A program made the translations under genes and the position numbers. The notes beneath the pieces are model-generated. The model was not told the DNA's origin and ran no database searches. It saw nothing but the letters and a program-made list of their open reading frames with translations. Of a stretch of 64,000 nt of DNA, positions 1 to 11,848 are shown in pieces. Within the stretch, counting starts at the first letter, position 1, and each line of letters begins with the position of its first letter. This stretch comes from Nematostella vectensis (taxonomy: Eukaryota > Cnidaria > Anthozoa > Actiniaria > Edwardsiidae): NCBI RefSeq assembly GCF_932526225.1, contig NC_064034.1:15450887-15514886 (forward strand), written 5' to 3'.

Positions 1-772
1 CTCTCTAATGTACACTTCGCAAAAAGTTGTTTTTTCTTATGTTATTCGGAGCATAAATCATGTACAATAGACTGTTAATTAGAATGCGGTTGTTCGATGG
101 ACTTGATTTTTTTATAACTGATTTAGCAAGGCCTGACCATTTGTCCCCCTCACAATTATATTTTCACCAAAACAACTGCCTTCACCTGGTGAAAATGCCA
201 GCTACAGGCCTGCTAGCATCCATCCTATATGCCCGCTGGACCGTACTTTGAAGAAGGCCTGCTAGCATTCTTTTCAAATGCAGGCCCACCACTTGCCCGC
301 TGGCGGCTAAACACCCACTAGATTGCCTTGACGAACGTCCGCTATTTCCCGCTAGTGTGACTCTAAAGACAGGGCCGCTACTTGCCCGCTAGCATGCCTT
401 CAAAGTCCTGCCCGCTTAACGCAGGTGTTTGTCGCTAGCAGACAAATGCCTGCAACTTGTCTGCTAGTGTGCCTTTTTGGAAAAGTGAAAGGAAAAGACG
501 GCAAAACGCTAGCGTGCATGAGAGTGGACTTCAGCGGGCGTTACTTGAATGTAAACACCTGGCCAGCCTTTGCAAGACACAAGCGGGCTTCAAGAGATAT
601 CAGCGAGGGAAAGGCACGCTAGTGGGCCTCAAGGTCTTGTTGACAAGCAGGCTTATTGCACGGTAGCAGGTGTAAAAACATACACAACCGGGCAAAATCT
701 ATGTTTTTTACACCATTCGGTAGTACAGTAAGACAAAACTTTCTCATTGTTCTAAAACTGAGTGAAACTCAC
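1..772. other. EPS15 intron 8 and beyond; no exon seen
   Basis: This stretch lies downstream of EPS15 exon 8 on the minus strand. The next expected coding segment, the end of the second EH domain, was not found here, so the intron probably continues past the window edge. It holds a GC-richer degenerate repeat (described separately) and otherwise AT-rich sequence. Confidence 0.5.
196..665. repeat. Degenerate tandem repeat rich in GCTAGC/CCCGCT
   Basis: Words such as cccgctagcatgcc, tgcctgc and cttgcccgct recur at irregular spacing, interleaved with sequence close to gcctcaaagtc. The block is GC-richer than its surroundings and looks like an old, diverged tandem array. No unit length can be set by eye. 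Short ORFs inside it have no protein-like features. Confidence 0.4.
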
Positions 773-3700
773 CACTGCAAATTCATCAGCATCTAGCATT
801 CCATCTCTATCAATGTCTGACAAATCCCAGACTCTCCCAAGCACATCAATAGGTAGCTTGGAATTAAGCAGCACCTACAATGCATTACCAGATAAGAGTT
901 CAACTGACATTCTGTGCATACTTTAGGAAAGAAAAGGTTGAAAGGTGTTTATGTTCAACTGCAGGCTTATTGGATTGGTGTACAATGTGTGTATAACTCT
1001 CTCGTATGCTCTATGCCTTATCTAATTCAGAAAAATGAGTCAATACTGTATGTTGTGAAGGCTTTTTCTTGAAAACTGTACACCGATATTACAGTAATTC
1101 TAATGTTGCTAAACCTTTAACCAAATTGTCCTTTTGTTTTTATAAAAGGGAGAAGGCTGTTATAATCTGCATATCAAATGCAAGGAACTGGGGAAAAGGG
1201 AAGAAAGACTGTACACATCTGGGTAGAATAAAAATGTCTGGGAGAATACATAATCTGCTTGCAACGAGCCCTTGTTTTTTTTTTTTCTAAATGTTCTCCT
1301 GTAAGGCCAAAGAGCGTATGAGTTATTTATTTCTACCATATCTGTTTTTTTTTCCACAACTAAGATACTACTAGTAAGCATTTGTGGAAATAGCAAAACA
1401 CTTGGTACTTACAGGTTTGACTTTATCACCAGGCAAAAGTCCATTCACTGGTTTTAGGCCCTAAGCATCAGCAAAAAGAAGTTGACAGTAAATAAGGACA
1501 ATATGTAACACTATGCAATATGCAAAATAATATCATTCTTACCTCAAATATGTGGTCATACTTGGTTTTGTCAGCAGGTTTAACAGACCAGACGTTGCTC
1601 TCTGCCGGGGGTGGGACACTAGGGGATATATCACCCTGAATAAAAGTGAAAGATGGCTTTTAAATGGAATTAAGGTTTTAAAATGTTGACAATCTAAAAT
1701 CGGTTAAAACATTGAAAGAGTAAAAAGATTAGAAAAGATCTTACCAGGTTAGGGGCAGGGACCAATAGTGACAGATTAGAAAAGATCTTACCAGGTTAGG
1801 GGCAGGGACCAATAGTGACAGATTAGAAAAGATCTTACCAGGTTAGGGGCAGGGACCAATAGTGATAGATTAGAAAAGATCTTACCAGGTTAGGGGCAGG
1901 GACCAATAGTGATAGATTAGAAAAGATCTTACCAGGTTAGGGGCAGGGACCAATAGTGATAGATTAGAAAAGATCTTACCAGGTTAGGGGCAGGGACCAA
2001 TAGTGACAGATTAGAAAAGATCTTACCAGGTTAGGGGCAGGGACCAATAGTGATAGATTAGAAAAGATCTTACCAGGTTAGGGGCAGGGACCAATAGTGA
2101 TAGATTAGAAAAGATCTTACCAGGTTAGGGGCAGGGACCAATAGTGACAGATTAGAAAAGATCTTACCAGGTTAGGGGCAGGGACCAATAGTGATAGATT
2201 AGAAAAGATCTTACCAGGTTAGGGGCAGGGACCAATAGTGATAGATTAGAAAAGATCTTACCAGGTTAGGGGCAGGGACCAATAGTGACAGATTAGAAAA
2301 GATCTTACCAGGTTAGGGGCAGGGACCAATAGTGATAGATTAGAAAAGATCTTACCAGGTTAGGGGCAGGGACCAATAGTGATAGATTAGAAAAGATCTT
2401 ACCAGGTTAGGGGCAGGGACCAATAGCGATAGATTAGAAAAGATCTTACCAGGTTAGGGGCAGGGACCAATAGTGATAGATTAGAAAAGATCTTACCAGG
2501 TTAGGGGCAGGGACCAATAGTGATAGATTAGAAAAGATCTTACCAGGTTAGGGGCAGGGACCAATAGTGATAGATTAGAAAAGATCTTACCAGGTTAGGG
2601 GCAGGGACCAATAGTGATAGATTAGAAAAGATCTTACCAGGTTAGGGGCAGGGACCAATAGTGATAGATTAGAAAAGATCTTACCAGGTTAGGGGCAGGG
2701 ACCAATAGTGATAGATTAGAAAAGATCTTACCAGGTTAGGGGCAGGGACCAATAGTGATAGATTAGAAAAGATCTTACCAGGTTAGGGGCAGGGACCAAT
2801 AGTGATAGATTAGAAAAGATCTTACCAGGTTAGGGGCAGGGACCAATAGTGATAGATTAGAAAAGATCTTACCAGGTTAGGGGCAGGGACCAATAGTGAT
2901 AGATTAGAAAAGATCTTACCAGGTTAGGGGCAGGGACCAATAGTGATAGATTAGAAAAGATCTTACCAGGTTAGGGGCAGGGACCAATAGTGATAGATTA
3001 GAAAAGATCTTACCAGGTTAGGGGCAGGGACCAATAGTGACAGATTAGAAAAGATCTTACCAGGTTAGGGGCAGGGACCAATAGTGATAGATTAGAAAAG
3101 ATCTTACCAGGTTAGGGGCAGGGACCAATAGTGATAGATTAGAAAAGATCTTACCAGGTTAGGGGCAGGGACCAATAGTGATAGATTAGAAAAGATCTTA
3201 CCAGGTTAGGGGCAGGGACCAATAGTGATAGATTAGAAAAGATCTTACCAGGTTAGGGGCAGGGACCAATAGTGATAGATTAGAAAAGATCTTACCAGGT
3301 TAGGGGCAGGGACCAATAGCGATAGATCAGAAAAGATCTTACCAGGTTAGGGGCAGGGACCAATAGTGATAGATTAGAAAAGATCTTACCAGGTTAGGGG
3401 CAGGGACCAATAGTGATAGATTAGAAAAGATCTTACCAGGTTAGGGGCAGGGACCAATAGTGATAGATTAGAAAAGATCTTACCAGGTTAGGGGCAGGGA
3501 CCAATAGTGATAGATCAGAAAAGATCTTACCAGGTTAGGGGCAGGGACCAATAGTGACAGATTACTGATAACCACTTCTTTTCCGTTTTGAGCCAACGCT
3601 ATCAGACGCAAAGCTAGAAAAAACCTCTGCAAATATGAAATACAATATATCTATATTAAAAGAAAGTCAAGTTATGTGAAAATGTGAACAAAAAGAATAC

Positions 3701-6700
3701 CCAATAAAAATAAACAAAAGTTTAAAAGACAATTTTTTTTTTCATTGACTCACATGCTTGTCCAGAAATCCTGTTCCCTGTGGATCACAGAGCTCCCATA
3801 TCTGGAAACGAAGTAACAAAGAAAAGCATTTAATCACAATTAAAAACTTAAACCGTAAAATTGAATTTCGAACCAAGATGCAACACGCTCAAAGAGAACA
3901 TGGAGATTTAAAAATAGTCACGTCTTTAAATGCCAAGGGTTTAGTGTGAATCTGGGATAAAACATTTTATTTTTATTCATTTATTTTCATTTCTTTTCAT
4001 CCAAAATAAAAACAGGACTGCTAGTGTGATGATATCTGAGGCAGACAGTCTCATAAAGTGATAACAATTTCAGTGTAAAAACAGTTAACTTCAACAATCT
4101 TCCCACAACCTCATGTATTTATTGTCACTAGCAACTAGAAGCTACATGTGTGACCACTAATACTAAGCCAAGCAAATACATACAGTAGGCTTACTATACC
4201 TTGTGTAGTATTCCCTCCTTTAAATTGGACTTCTTGAGGAAGAGAGCTGCTTCACCAGCTCCTAATTTTCCTGTGCCTTTCACATCAGCCTGATAATATA
4301 CACAAGGCACCAGTCAAAAATGAAAAAAAAAATATTATTGGATTTATTAAAGCATTTGCTATGTAAAAATAATATAATAAAAGTAAATATTTGGATTGCA
4401 GATTTTTTTTTTAGCTTTTGGTAATAATTATTGTAGAGAAAAAAGGTAAAAAGTCTAGTGATTGATGGTATTATGTATAATATACAGTGTATGGTTTGTC
4501 TATAAGCTCTTCAAAGGAGATAATATTGCAATAAAAGTGCATTTTTAATCATAGAACTTTCATTTTACCTTTTACTGATAACATGCACTAAAAAAGTATT
4601 ATTTCAATATAACACCTGGCATTGGCATTAGATAAAATTGATAATCAATAACAATCTATAATATTGGTAAAATCAATTAAATATTTTTTAATTGGCATAA
4701 CTGATAATGGAATTCATTGGACCAATAAATAATTACCATTTTTTCCTTAGATATATCAATAGATATATCAATTTTATCAACAACACAATTTACTTTTAAA
4801 ATATAGATATTTGAAGTAAATAATTGGTAAAAAATGAGCGACGGGGCAGTAGAATTTTAATTTTAATTCAGTCAAATAAATTACAGTAATTACAGTAATT
4901 ACAGTATAAAAATAGTAGGGCTTGGACTGCGCCGTGATCAAGCAGAGTGCTACCCATATAAGTGACACTACCACAACAAAATAATGTCACATGCAGCAGC
5001 CCTGTTACGTTATGAGCGAGATTAGTCTCAGAAGACTGTACTTTTTTATTAATAAAATCAACTCATTGAGGCCCCCATAAATTGTGAGTATTGATTATTA
5101 ATAGTAGTTATAACATTTTTATTACTTATACTGCACAAAATACATTGTATATCTAATGAGCTTTACTGCAAATATAATTTATATATGTACTAAAACTAAG
5201 CTAAAACCACTAAGAACTTTACTAAAATAACATATCTAAAAATATGAGGCTATAGATACAGGCCCCCGTTACCAAGGATTTTTCTTGGGGGTGCCAACCC
5301 CGAAAAAATGGACCTAATTTTTCCAAGGGGGGGTGGAGGAGTGGAGTGAGTTCTCTAATAGAAATCTGACCACCCGCAAAAAAAATTGATTTTTTTATGC
5401 CTTTGCAGTATCTCCATGGGACGTTTATTGTCAGATTTGACTACATACCAGAATGATCTAGCTTATGCTTTATAGTTTTGTCTACAAATAGCACATCTAT
5501 TGAGAACCGAAAGTAATAGGACCTTCGGCTGTTGTGGAGGGGGGAAGGGGGTGCGTTCACACACCCTGCACCCCCCTGGGTACGGGCCTGATATATTAAG
5601 CATATTTGAGGTATAACATTTTAGTATAGTTCTTAGTTGTTTTAGCATATTTTAGATATATCATTTTAGTATAGTTTTTAGTTGTTTTAGCTTAGTTTTA
5701 GTACACATTTAATTCATTATTATTATTTATTATTACGATTATTATTGAGTAATTGATAAAATCAATATCATTTAATACCAGTTTATTGATTGATATCATT
5801 TTTTCAATTGTTTTTTCAATAATGATTTTTATTGATTGTCCATGCCTGGTATAATATTAACAATATTAATCAATAGTACCCAGAATAAGAAAAACCAATT
5901 CTAACTACAATTTTCAAATAAAATTTAAACCTTGAAAAGCATGTTTCTACAAGGGAATCTGTATTTTATGCGGAATTATGACAAGGTCAGTTTTATACAT
6001 TCTATTATTTTTGACAAGGGGATAAAGAAGGAATCAAGTTAAAAGCCAAGGTATTGCTAGATAGAGTATCATATAATCCAGTTTCCACTAGAACCTGAGT
6101 CATGCAATTGATAGTTACTATAAATCAAATATATAAGTAAGGGTCAGCATGCGAATATTTAAAATGTCATAATCCACAGGAAAATACGAATAGTAACAAA
6201 CCTGTCTGAAGTACGCTTCGTAGACAGCCGAATGACCAGCGGAGAGCTGCAAATATTTCAATAAAATAAACCAAAAAGAATAGTTTCCATTTTAAGCAAA
6301 TCACTCGGTCTGAGAACTGTCAGCAACCGATCAACCCTCTTTGAAATTTCACAGTTCACAATCAGACTTGACATAACACTTAAGCTTTTGATACCTCATT
6401 ATACCTTATTATACTTTTCTAGCAAGCATTTTTCTGTTTTAACGAATGTTCCATTTACATGTTCACGCGACGTTTTTTGTCTTGTAAGCGACATAACATT
6501 GACGTTTATATTTGAATGATAAGACGTGTTTTGTATAATGGCGACGTCTGCTGTGTTTGCGTTGTTGAATTGAATGCCAATATAACATCAAATAATAAAA
6601 ATCAAGGCGCAGAGAAGCTTTCAAATGATTGGAAGAAATGCACACAGCAAGGTGCTTGTTGAGTGCAATTCTCCACATGCGACAAGAAACGAGCTGGGTA

Positions 6701-7066
6701 AGGCGCCACAAGTCTAACACAAACAACCGTAAAATCGTTGCAATAAAAAGCAACATCCCACAGTATTACTGTGGGTAAAGTTTCCCTATTTTTTCTGATT
6801 TCCAGCACCGCACTGCATCGATGTCGGTGCATAAAGTCAGATAGGAACTCATCTCATTCGCCTTTCAACCATCACAACACTCCAAAACACAACAAGTATT
6901 GTTAGTTTTTAAATATGTCTTCGTCATATTAGGGATAAACTGCAGTTCCCAGTAATAGATCAGAAAGGTCGCAAGCAAGGATTGCGAGTCTTTGCCGTAT
7001 TTTTGTGGGACTAAATCGAAAATCACCCACCTGTGAGAGCCCCGGTACACCGACAAGGCCAGCCAT
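773..7066 (-). CDS. EPS15: Epidermal growth factor receptor substrate 15 (EPS15/EPS15L1), 5' eight exons
   Basis: Scaffold adaptor of clathrin-mediated endocytosis; its EH domains bind NPF peptides of cargo adaptors at coated pits. Coding exons on the minus strand, in order: 7031-7066, 6202-6246, 4200-4289, 3754-3801, 3531-3626, 1543-1635, 1413-1460, 773-874. All are whole codons (phase 0) with AG/GT borders. The joined reading (190 codons) starts [12 protein letters not shown]. It gives a first EH domain ([52 protein letters not shown]), a linker, and most of a second EH domain ([57 protein letters not shown]). The D-D-G-E EF-hand loop of the second domain is visible. The match to vertebrate EPS15 is close and collinear. 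The third EH domain, coiled coil and DPF-rich tail must lie beyond the left edge. Oddity: intron 5 begins inside a 39-copy minisatellite made from the exon-5 donor. Confidence 0.93.
1726..3558. repeat. 47-bp minisatellite, 39 copies, built from the EPS15 exon 5 splice donor
   Basis: The unit is 47 bp and the span of 1833 bp is exactly 39 units. Variation is low: a C/T switch near the unit end and rare changes at a few other sites. Read on the EPS15 coding strand, each unit holds the last 28 nt of exon 5 (ending CCTAACCTG) followed by the first 19 intron nt (GTAAGATCTTTTCTAATCT). Every copy therefore carries an intact 5' splice site. The copy at 3512-3558 overlaps the real exon end (3531). TAATCT occurs both in exon 5 and at the intron part of the unit, so a slippage origin through this short homology is likely. 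Confidence 0.97.
5259..5590. mobile_element. Short inverted-repeat element (MITE-like), CAGGCCC ends
   Basis: The left end reads caggcccccgttacc and the right end, reversed, caggcccgtaccc, giving imperfect terminal inverted repeats on a ~330-bp GC-richer island inside AT-rich EPS15 intron 2. There is no coding capacity. The short flanking ata on both sides may be the target duplication. The family is unnamed here. Confidence 0.55.
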
Positions 7067-7171
7067 GTTTATCTCCGGCCGTTCGCTGGCTCATTATAGA
7101 CAGCAGCCCTTTATATAGATCATGCGTACGCCATTACTCCTTCCCACTCCATCGCACAGCTCACGTCCAAC
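7067..7171. promoter_or_regulatory. Bidirectional promoter between EPS15 and PET100
   Basis: Only 105 bp separate the two divergent start codons (7066 on minus, 7172 on plus). Both 5' UTRs and core promoters must therefore lie in this interval or overlap the first exons. No clear TATA box is placed for both directions. The arrangement is typical of housekeeping divergent pairs. Confidence 0.6.
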
Positions 7172-10100
7172 ATGGCGACCGGTTCGAAGATCGAGCTATT
7201 TCGGGTCAGTGTTATGTTATTTTTGTCATTATTTCTGAAGATATTTCCTCTGTTGTCATTGATTGCCATTGATTAGCCTCAACTGACGTGGCCATTGCTA
7301 TTATTTTGTTTTCTGCCGTAAGCGATTTAACGTAAGCATAGTTCCAGCGCCTTTAATGAGCCCGAACCAGCTTCCGGCCTGTTCCGATGGAATAGCAGGG
7401 GTTATTACGTAACGAGAAAATCGCACAAACTTTGGACAACCCTACTTTAAATACTGGATTACGTAACTTTATCTAGTATATTAAATACCCGTTACATTTT
7501 AGGCAAGTGTATACTGAATTATTCATAAAAATGCAGAATATATAAGTTATGTGACGGGATTAAAAAGTAAGTATGCATTAATTCTCCTAGAATTAGACGA
7601 CAGAGTACCCATCCACTTATTCCAATCTTTCTTCCATTTGCTGCTTAATTCTTTCGAAATTGGGGTAAGGTGATGTTGCTTTCAAAGAAAATAAACCCAC
7701 AAAAAAATCCTATTCTTGGAATACATAAGGGGGTAATTGTTTGGGACTTTTTATCATGTTGTACTTATATACTAATACCACACTTTTATTGCAACTTATA
7801 CATGTAGTCATTTTACCTTACTTGAGACATCCTAGGATTCAACCTTTGGTTGTTTGGTATGGCCTGGTCATGATACAACATTGCAAATTAACCATCTGCC
7901 TCCATCTATATTGTACAACAGGTTGATTCAGTCTGCCCAAAGGGATCCCTGAATCAATTTATAATGTTAATTTGTGTATAAATTCATGGTTTGTTACACA
8001 GTTTACAATGAGTAATACATAGAAATGATAACATGTGTCTAATCTTGAAAGTCACCTTCTGATTGTCTTAACTCAAAAATTTGGGTATACCATAAATGGA
8101 GAGAAATAAAGATCTTTTTTAAGTAGGAGGTAAATAGTTGTATTTCCATTTGTTTAAGACTAATCTAGCTGAGAAGTTCTGGGCAAGTTGAAGCTTGGAA
8201 ATGCTCAATCTAGGGCTGACATGAAAATATACAACTATGTGCAAGCATTGGAAAAGGGCTTTTATTCTAGCTTCTGTATTCATGTTTTGTGGATGATTAG
8301 AATGTTGGATTTTCCTGTCCTACATAAGAATTTTGACACATATCACCAATTTTCAGTTCAACAAAAACACATTGAGCAAAATAATCTAGAAGTAACTGGG
8401 AGTTTGGGGTTGAGGATTACATCACAATATTATAACAAGCTCAGGACATGGTACTGTATTTTCGAGTGTATAAAATTTTCCCAAAAAATATGAATCTCAA
8501 AAATTTTGTTCTGTGTTTAAGACACTTATAATTCAAGTGGTATGAAAAGTCAAATTTCAATGAATAAACATAATATGGTAGGTTCTTTTCTCTACAGACA
8601 AAAATAATGATAATTGATAACAATATGTGAACCAAGCACTTGAAAAAATATTCCTCGTTTTACCAACTAGCAGTGATAGCACATACACCCTGTTGTATCT
8701 CTGAGAAGAACATTTCGGCCAGAACAAGAACGTGCCGAGACAACAAAGCCTTTTTAAAGTGTCTGAAAGAAGCACATAGTTTAGCTTAATGTGACAACCT
8801 TTATTAAAGCACCATTGTCTGCAGTTTACTTCCTGAGGGCCGACAGAAACCTCAACCGACTTAAGAATCTTTTAGAATCTGTTTTATTTAACAGGCCATC
8901 GGCTCTAAATTATCAGTCACATTTTAAAGAAACTTCCAATAGACACACTGCTTTATCAATTTTGAAATATTTTTTGCGTTTCCGTTTAAAATCATCGGAG
9001 ATGGTTACGTAATCGACCGGAAGTAAACTGGTGACATTGCTGCTTCAAATGATTGGATAAATTGCTACGCGGTTTTTTGTCTATGGGAAGAAGGCTTTCT
9101 TTGATATAACCGTAGAGATTTGAAATAAAAAGAAAAGTGAAAGCGTTAAAAAGTGTATACCTACAATTTGGATTCATTATCTTACTTATTCGTTTCGTGT
9201 CTTTTTGTTTAATTTTTGTTAAACTGTTAAAAGAAAAGGGACGTGACACGAATAAGTAAAGTGATAGAAACAAACAGGAACATGCACGATACCCGAATAA
9301 ATCCCCCTTTATTTTTTTTCTTGTCTTTTACCGTCCCAGGTGTGAGATTGTTTGTTTTCTTAGGAGAAACGACTTATTTTTTTTTTATTATGACGCTTAC
9401 GATTTAGAAAACGTTCTTCATTAGGGCGTGTTGTTGCATCAGAAGGTTGCTGCATCGAACAATCCTTCATATTCAAGGCTTTGCGGTCTGACTGAGGTAT
9501 CCGTCCTGTATACGAGAGTTCGATAAATTCGTGTTCTGTTGAATCTATCAACACGTTTTTTTTTTTAATCTTACGTAATTCATAGCGGCGTTACTTTAGT
9601 TCTCCTACACGTAAAGTATTGTTTAATTACGATGTGGGCGTTTTTTCTAAATCACTACAAATTATTTGCGGTTGTGAACCCCCCAAAATCTTTTGCCACG
9701 TATTCAACTCAGCTCGAGAGTCTCTGAGCTTTGCGTTTGTGAAAATGGAATCAAGGAAGGAAGTGGGGCGGAAATGTGGATGTTGCATGAGTTAAACTGC
9801 CAGTTATTTATTGCTTGTAGCCTAAAGAGATAAAATAATATTCGTGTACGAAGGTGATAACTAAATCCAGAAAGAATATATATAGATCTTCCTTGTGACT
9901 GCTAAAATAAATGCTCAAGGCCACCTCGTTTCTGGTCGCGTTTGTGCCGCATGCAACTTTTATTTTTGATTTAATTCTTTCTTTGTTAAACCTCTAGAAT
10001 AATGTAGATTTTCAGTTTTGCGCTCTTCGATAATAAGAAATGACAAAAGATAGACATCCAATCACGTCATAAATTGAAAGTTGTGTTCGGGGAACCATTT

Positions 10101-11848
10101 CACTGCACCAAAAAGTGTCGCAATAGTGCCTATGATTGTGTGAATCATTTCTCTCCACGCGAAATTTTGAAATAAGAAGAACATAATAGATATAAAAATA
10201 ACCCGCCCACGTGCTCCCAAGGAAGAAATCATGACCAGAAACGAAAAATGTATTTATGTAGCCTAACCGAAACTATGGATAGGGCCATAACGAATTTGTC
10301 ACTGTTGATAATAATAGCCGGTGTCTTGTTTATCGAGTGTCCAACATGACTTAACAAATATACAACTCTGTGTATTGTTAAATCCATATTCGTCGTTGTC
10401 CTGGAAAGTTGTCTAAAAATACTGTTAATGTTTCCATCATGTCGACATTTGATTACAAGATTATGTAATTTATTAGCCTTCTGACGTTAACCCCGATAGA
10501 CATTCCTCATGGTCTATCATTACAACAAACAATAAGTGGATGAAAGCATCCATATCCATCGGCCGATGTGGGAAAGTTATTGCGATATTTTTCCTGCTAG
10601 CAGAGGCCTCTTTTCTCTGTATTTCGCTGGGCTGGCGTTCGCGAGGAAAAGAACGCGAACGTCAGCCCAGCAAAATACAGAGAAAAGAGACATCTGCTAG
10701 CAGGGAAACGATATTTTAATTGCATTCGGTAAAAAGGGTATAAAAAGGGTATAAAACTTTAGGTGGCTATTGTGAATATACCACTCCTCTCACAGCTTTT
10801 TGCCCGTCGGTTCGAAAGAACAGCGCTACTCAGCTGGAAGGTCCGCTTTATATGGAAAAGACGCGTCACTAAGACCCATTATTGGGCGACCAACGGGGAT
10901 ACGCGCGTCCTGTACGCACCTTTGTACGCACCTAGATAACAATGAACTCCACTCCCCTAATAATTGGCGGTTGCCGACCTGACCAGGGACTTAATCTAAT
11001 GAGTTGTTTGTGCTCTACAGATAGCGGTCTACGTGTTTTTCCCGGTTGCGTTATTCTATTACTTCAACTTGCCGGAGATTTACGAAGACTATGTAAACAA
11101 TAAAAAGGTAACCATGATCTGGGAAGATAATCAAGTTTCCTTCTTATGCATTACTTCGCATTTTAAGAATTTCGTTTTGTTTCATTCCCACAATGTCGTT
11201 TTCGAGAAAGTTACACAAGCACGAACATTCGCCCGTGTTACTCTTTATTGCACTTCCTCTGAAAATTAATTCTTATAATTAATTTATATATCATCATATT
11301 TTTCAGGGACAAATATATCCTCCGGATGAGACTACGCATGTAAGTTTTGATAGTCACATTTCTAGTTACATTTTGCGAAAACCTATACCATCCCCTAGCG
11401 TTACACTCCTTTTTTTTTCTAATAAGAACGTCCAGCCTGAGATTTCACCAAATTAATTTAAAGAACATTTTAACGCACAGCAGCAGCAAAATTTGTTTGT
11501 GTGATGCGTTCTAAAATGCAGAATCAAGTTGCATTTTAAAAACCTATTGATCACTCTTACTAATTCTGATTCTAATACTTTGAATTTCAGTGTTATATTT
11601 TAATACACACATACTTAAGAACATATTTAAAAACATTTTCAGCCTTTAAATTCCTGGATAAAAAAGAACGGCTCAGCCTCAACTGTAAATTAGACGTTTT
11701 TACATAAAAAAGAGTGTATTACATTATCTCATATAATTATTGCTATTTATGCGTCATTTAGAAACCTCCTACGACGATAGACGACATCAAGGCTGCAAGG
11801 GACATTATGATGGAGAGAAAACGGAAAGAGAAAGGACAAGCTGAATAG
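7172..11848 (+). CDS. PET100: PET100 cytochrome c oxidase assembly factor
   Basis: Small inner-mitochondrial-membrane protein needed to assemble complex IV. Four exons: 7172-7204, 11021-11107, 11307-11339, 11762-11848, with GT-AG introns and phase-0 joins, giving 79 codons plus TAG. It starts MATGSKIELFR, matching the K-x-E-[IL]-F-R start of the family. This is followed by one hydrophobic segment (IAVYVFFPVALFYYF) with the F-P-V-A core seen in PET100, then a PP-containing stretch and a charged helix ending RDIMMERKRKEKGQAE. Length is in the usual 70-80 residue range. The first intron is 3.8 kb and carries a foldback repeat; its donor (GTCAGT) is weak. Intron 3 holds a short inverted-repeat element. 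It is expressed divergently from EPS15 across a 105-bp gap. Confidence 0.88.
7205..10581. other. PET100 intron 1, no gene recognised
   Basis: AT-rich intronic sequence. Short ORFs are present on both strands, but none shows a domain, compositional bias or splice context that supports a gene. Confidence 0.5.
10582..10715. repeat. Foldback (hairpin) repeat with ~60-bp arms
   Basis: The left arm (10582-10643) contains cctgctagcagag, ctcttttctctgtatttcgc and tgggctggcgttcgcg. The right arm (10653-10715) is its near-perfect reverse complement, with a loop of roughly 10 nt. This is a foldback-type non-autonomous element in PET100 intron 1. A copy of its end word (ccctgctagcagaggcct) also sits near 16670. 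Confidence 0.8.
11401..11721 (-). mobile_element. MITE family A, copy 1 (TACACTCTTTTT ends)
   Basis: Starts ttacactcctttttt and ends aaaaaagagtgtatt. Inside are gaacgtccagcctga, gcgttctaaaatgcagaatc and, on the complement, cagttgaggctgagccgttc. The same words occur in the opposite orientation at 15797-16114, so this is a copy of one family in PET100 intron 3. Non-coding. Confidence 0.75.

Noticed and set aside
1726-3558. CRISPR-like appearance of a long regular array
   Set aside because: Units are contiguous, with no unique spacers, in an animal intron; it is a minisatellite.
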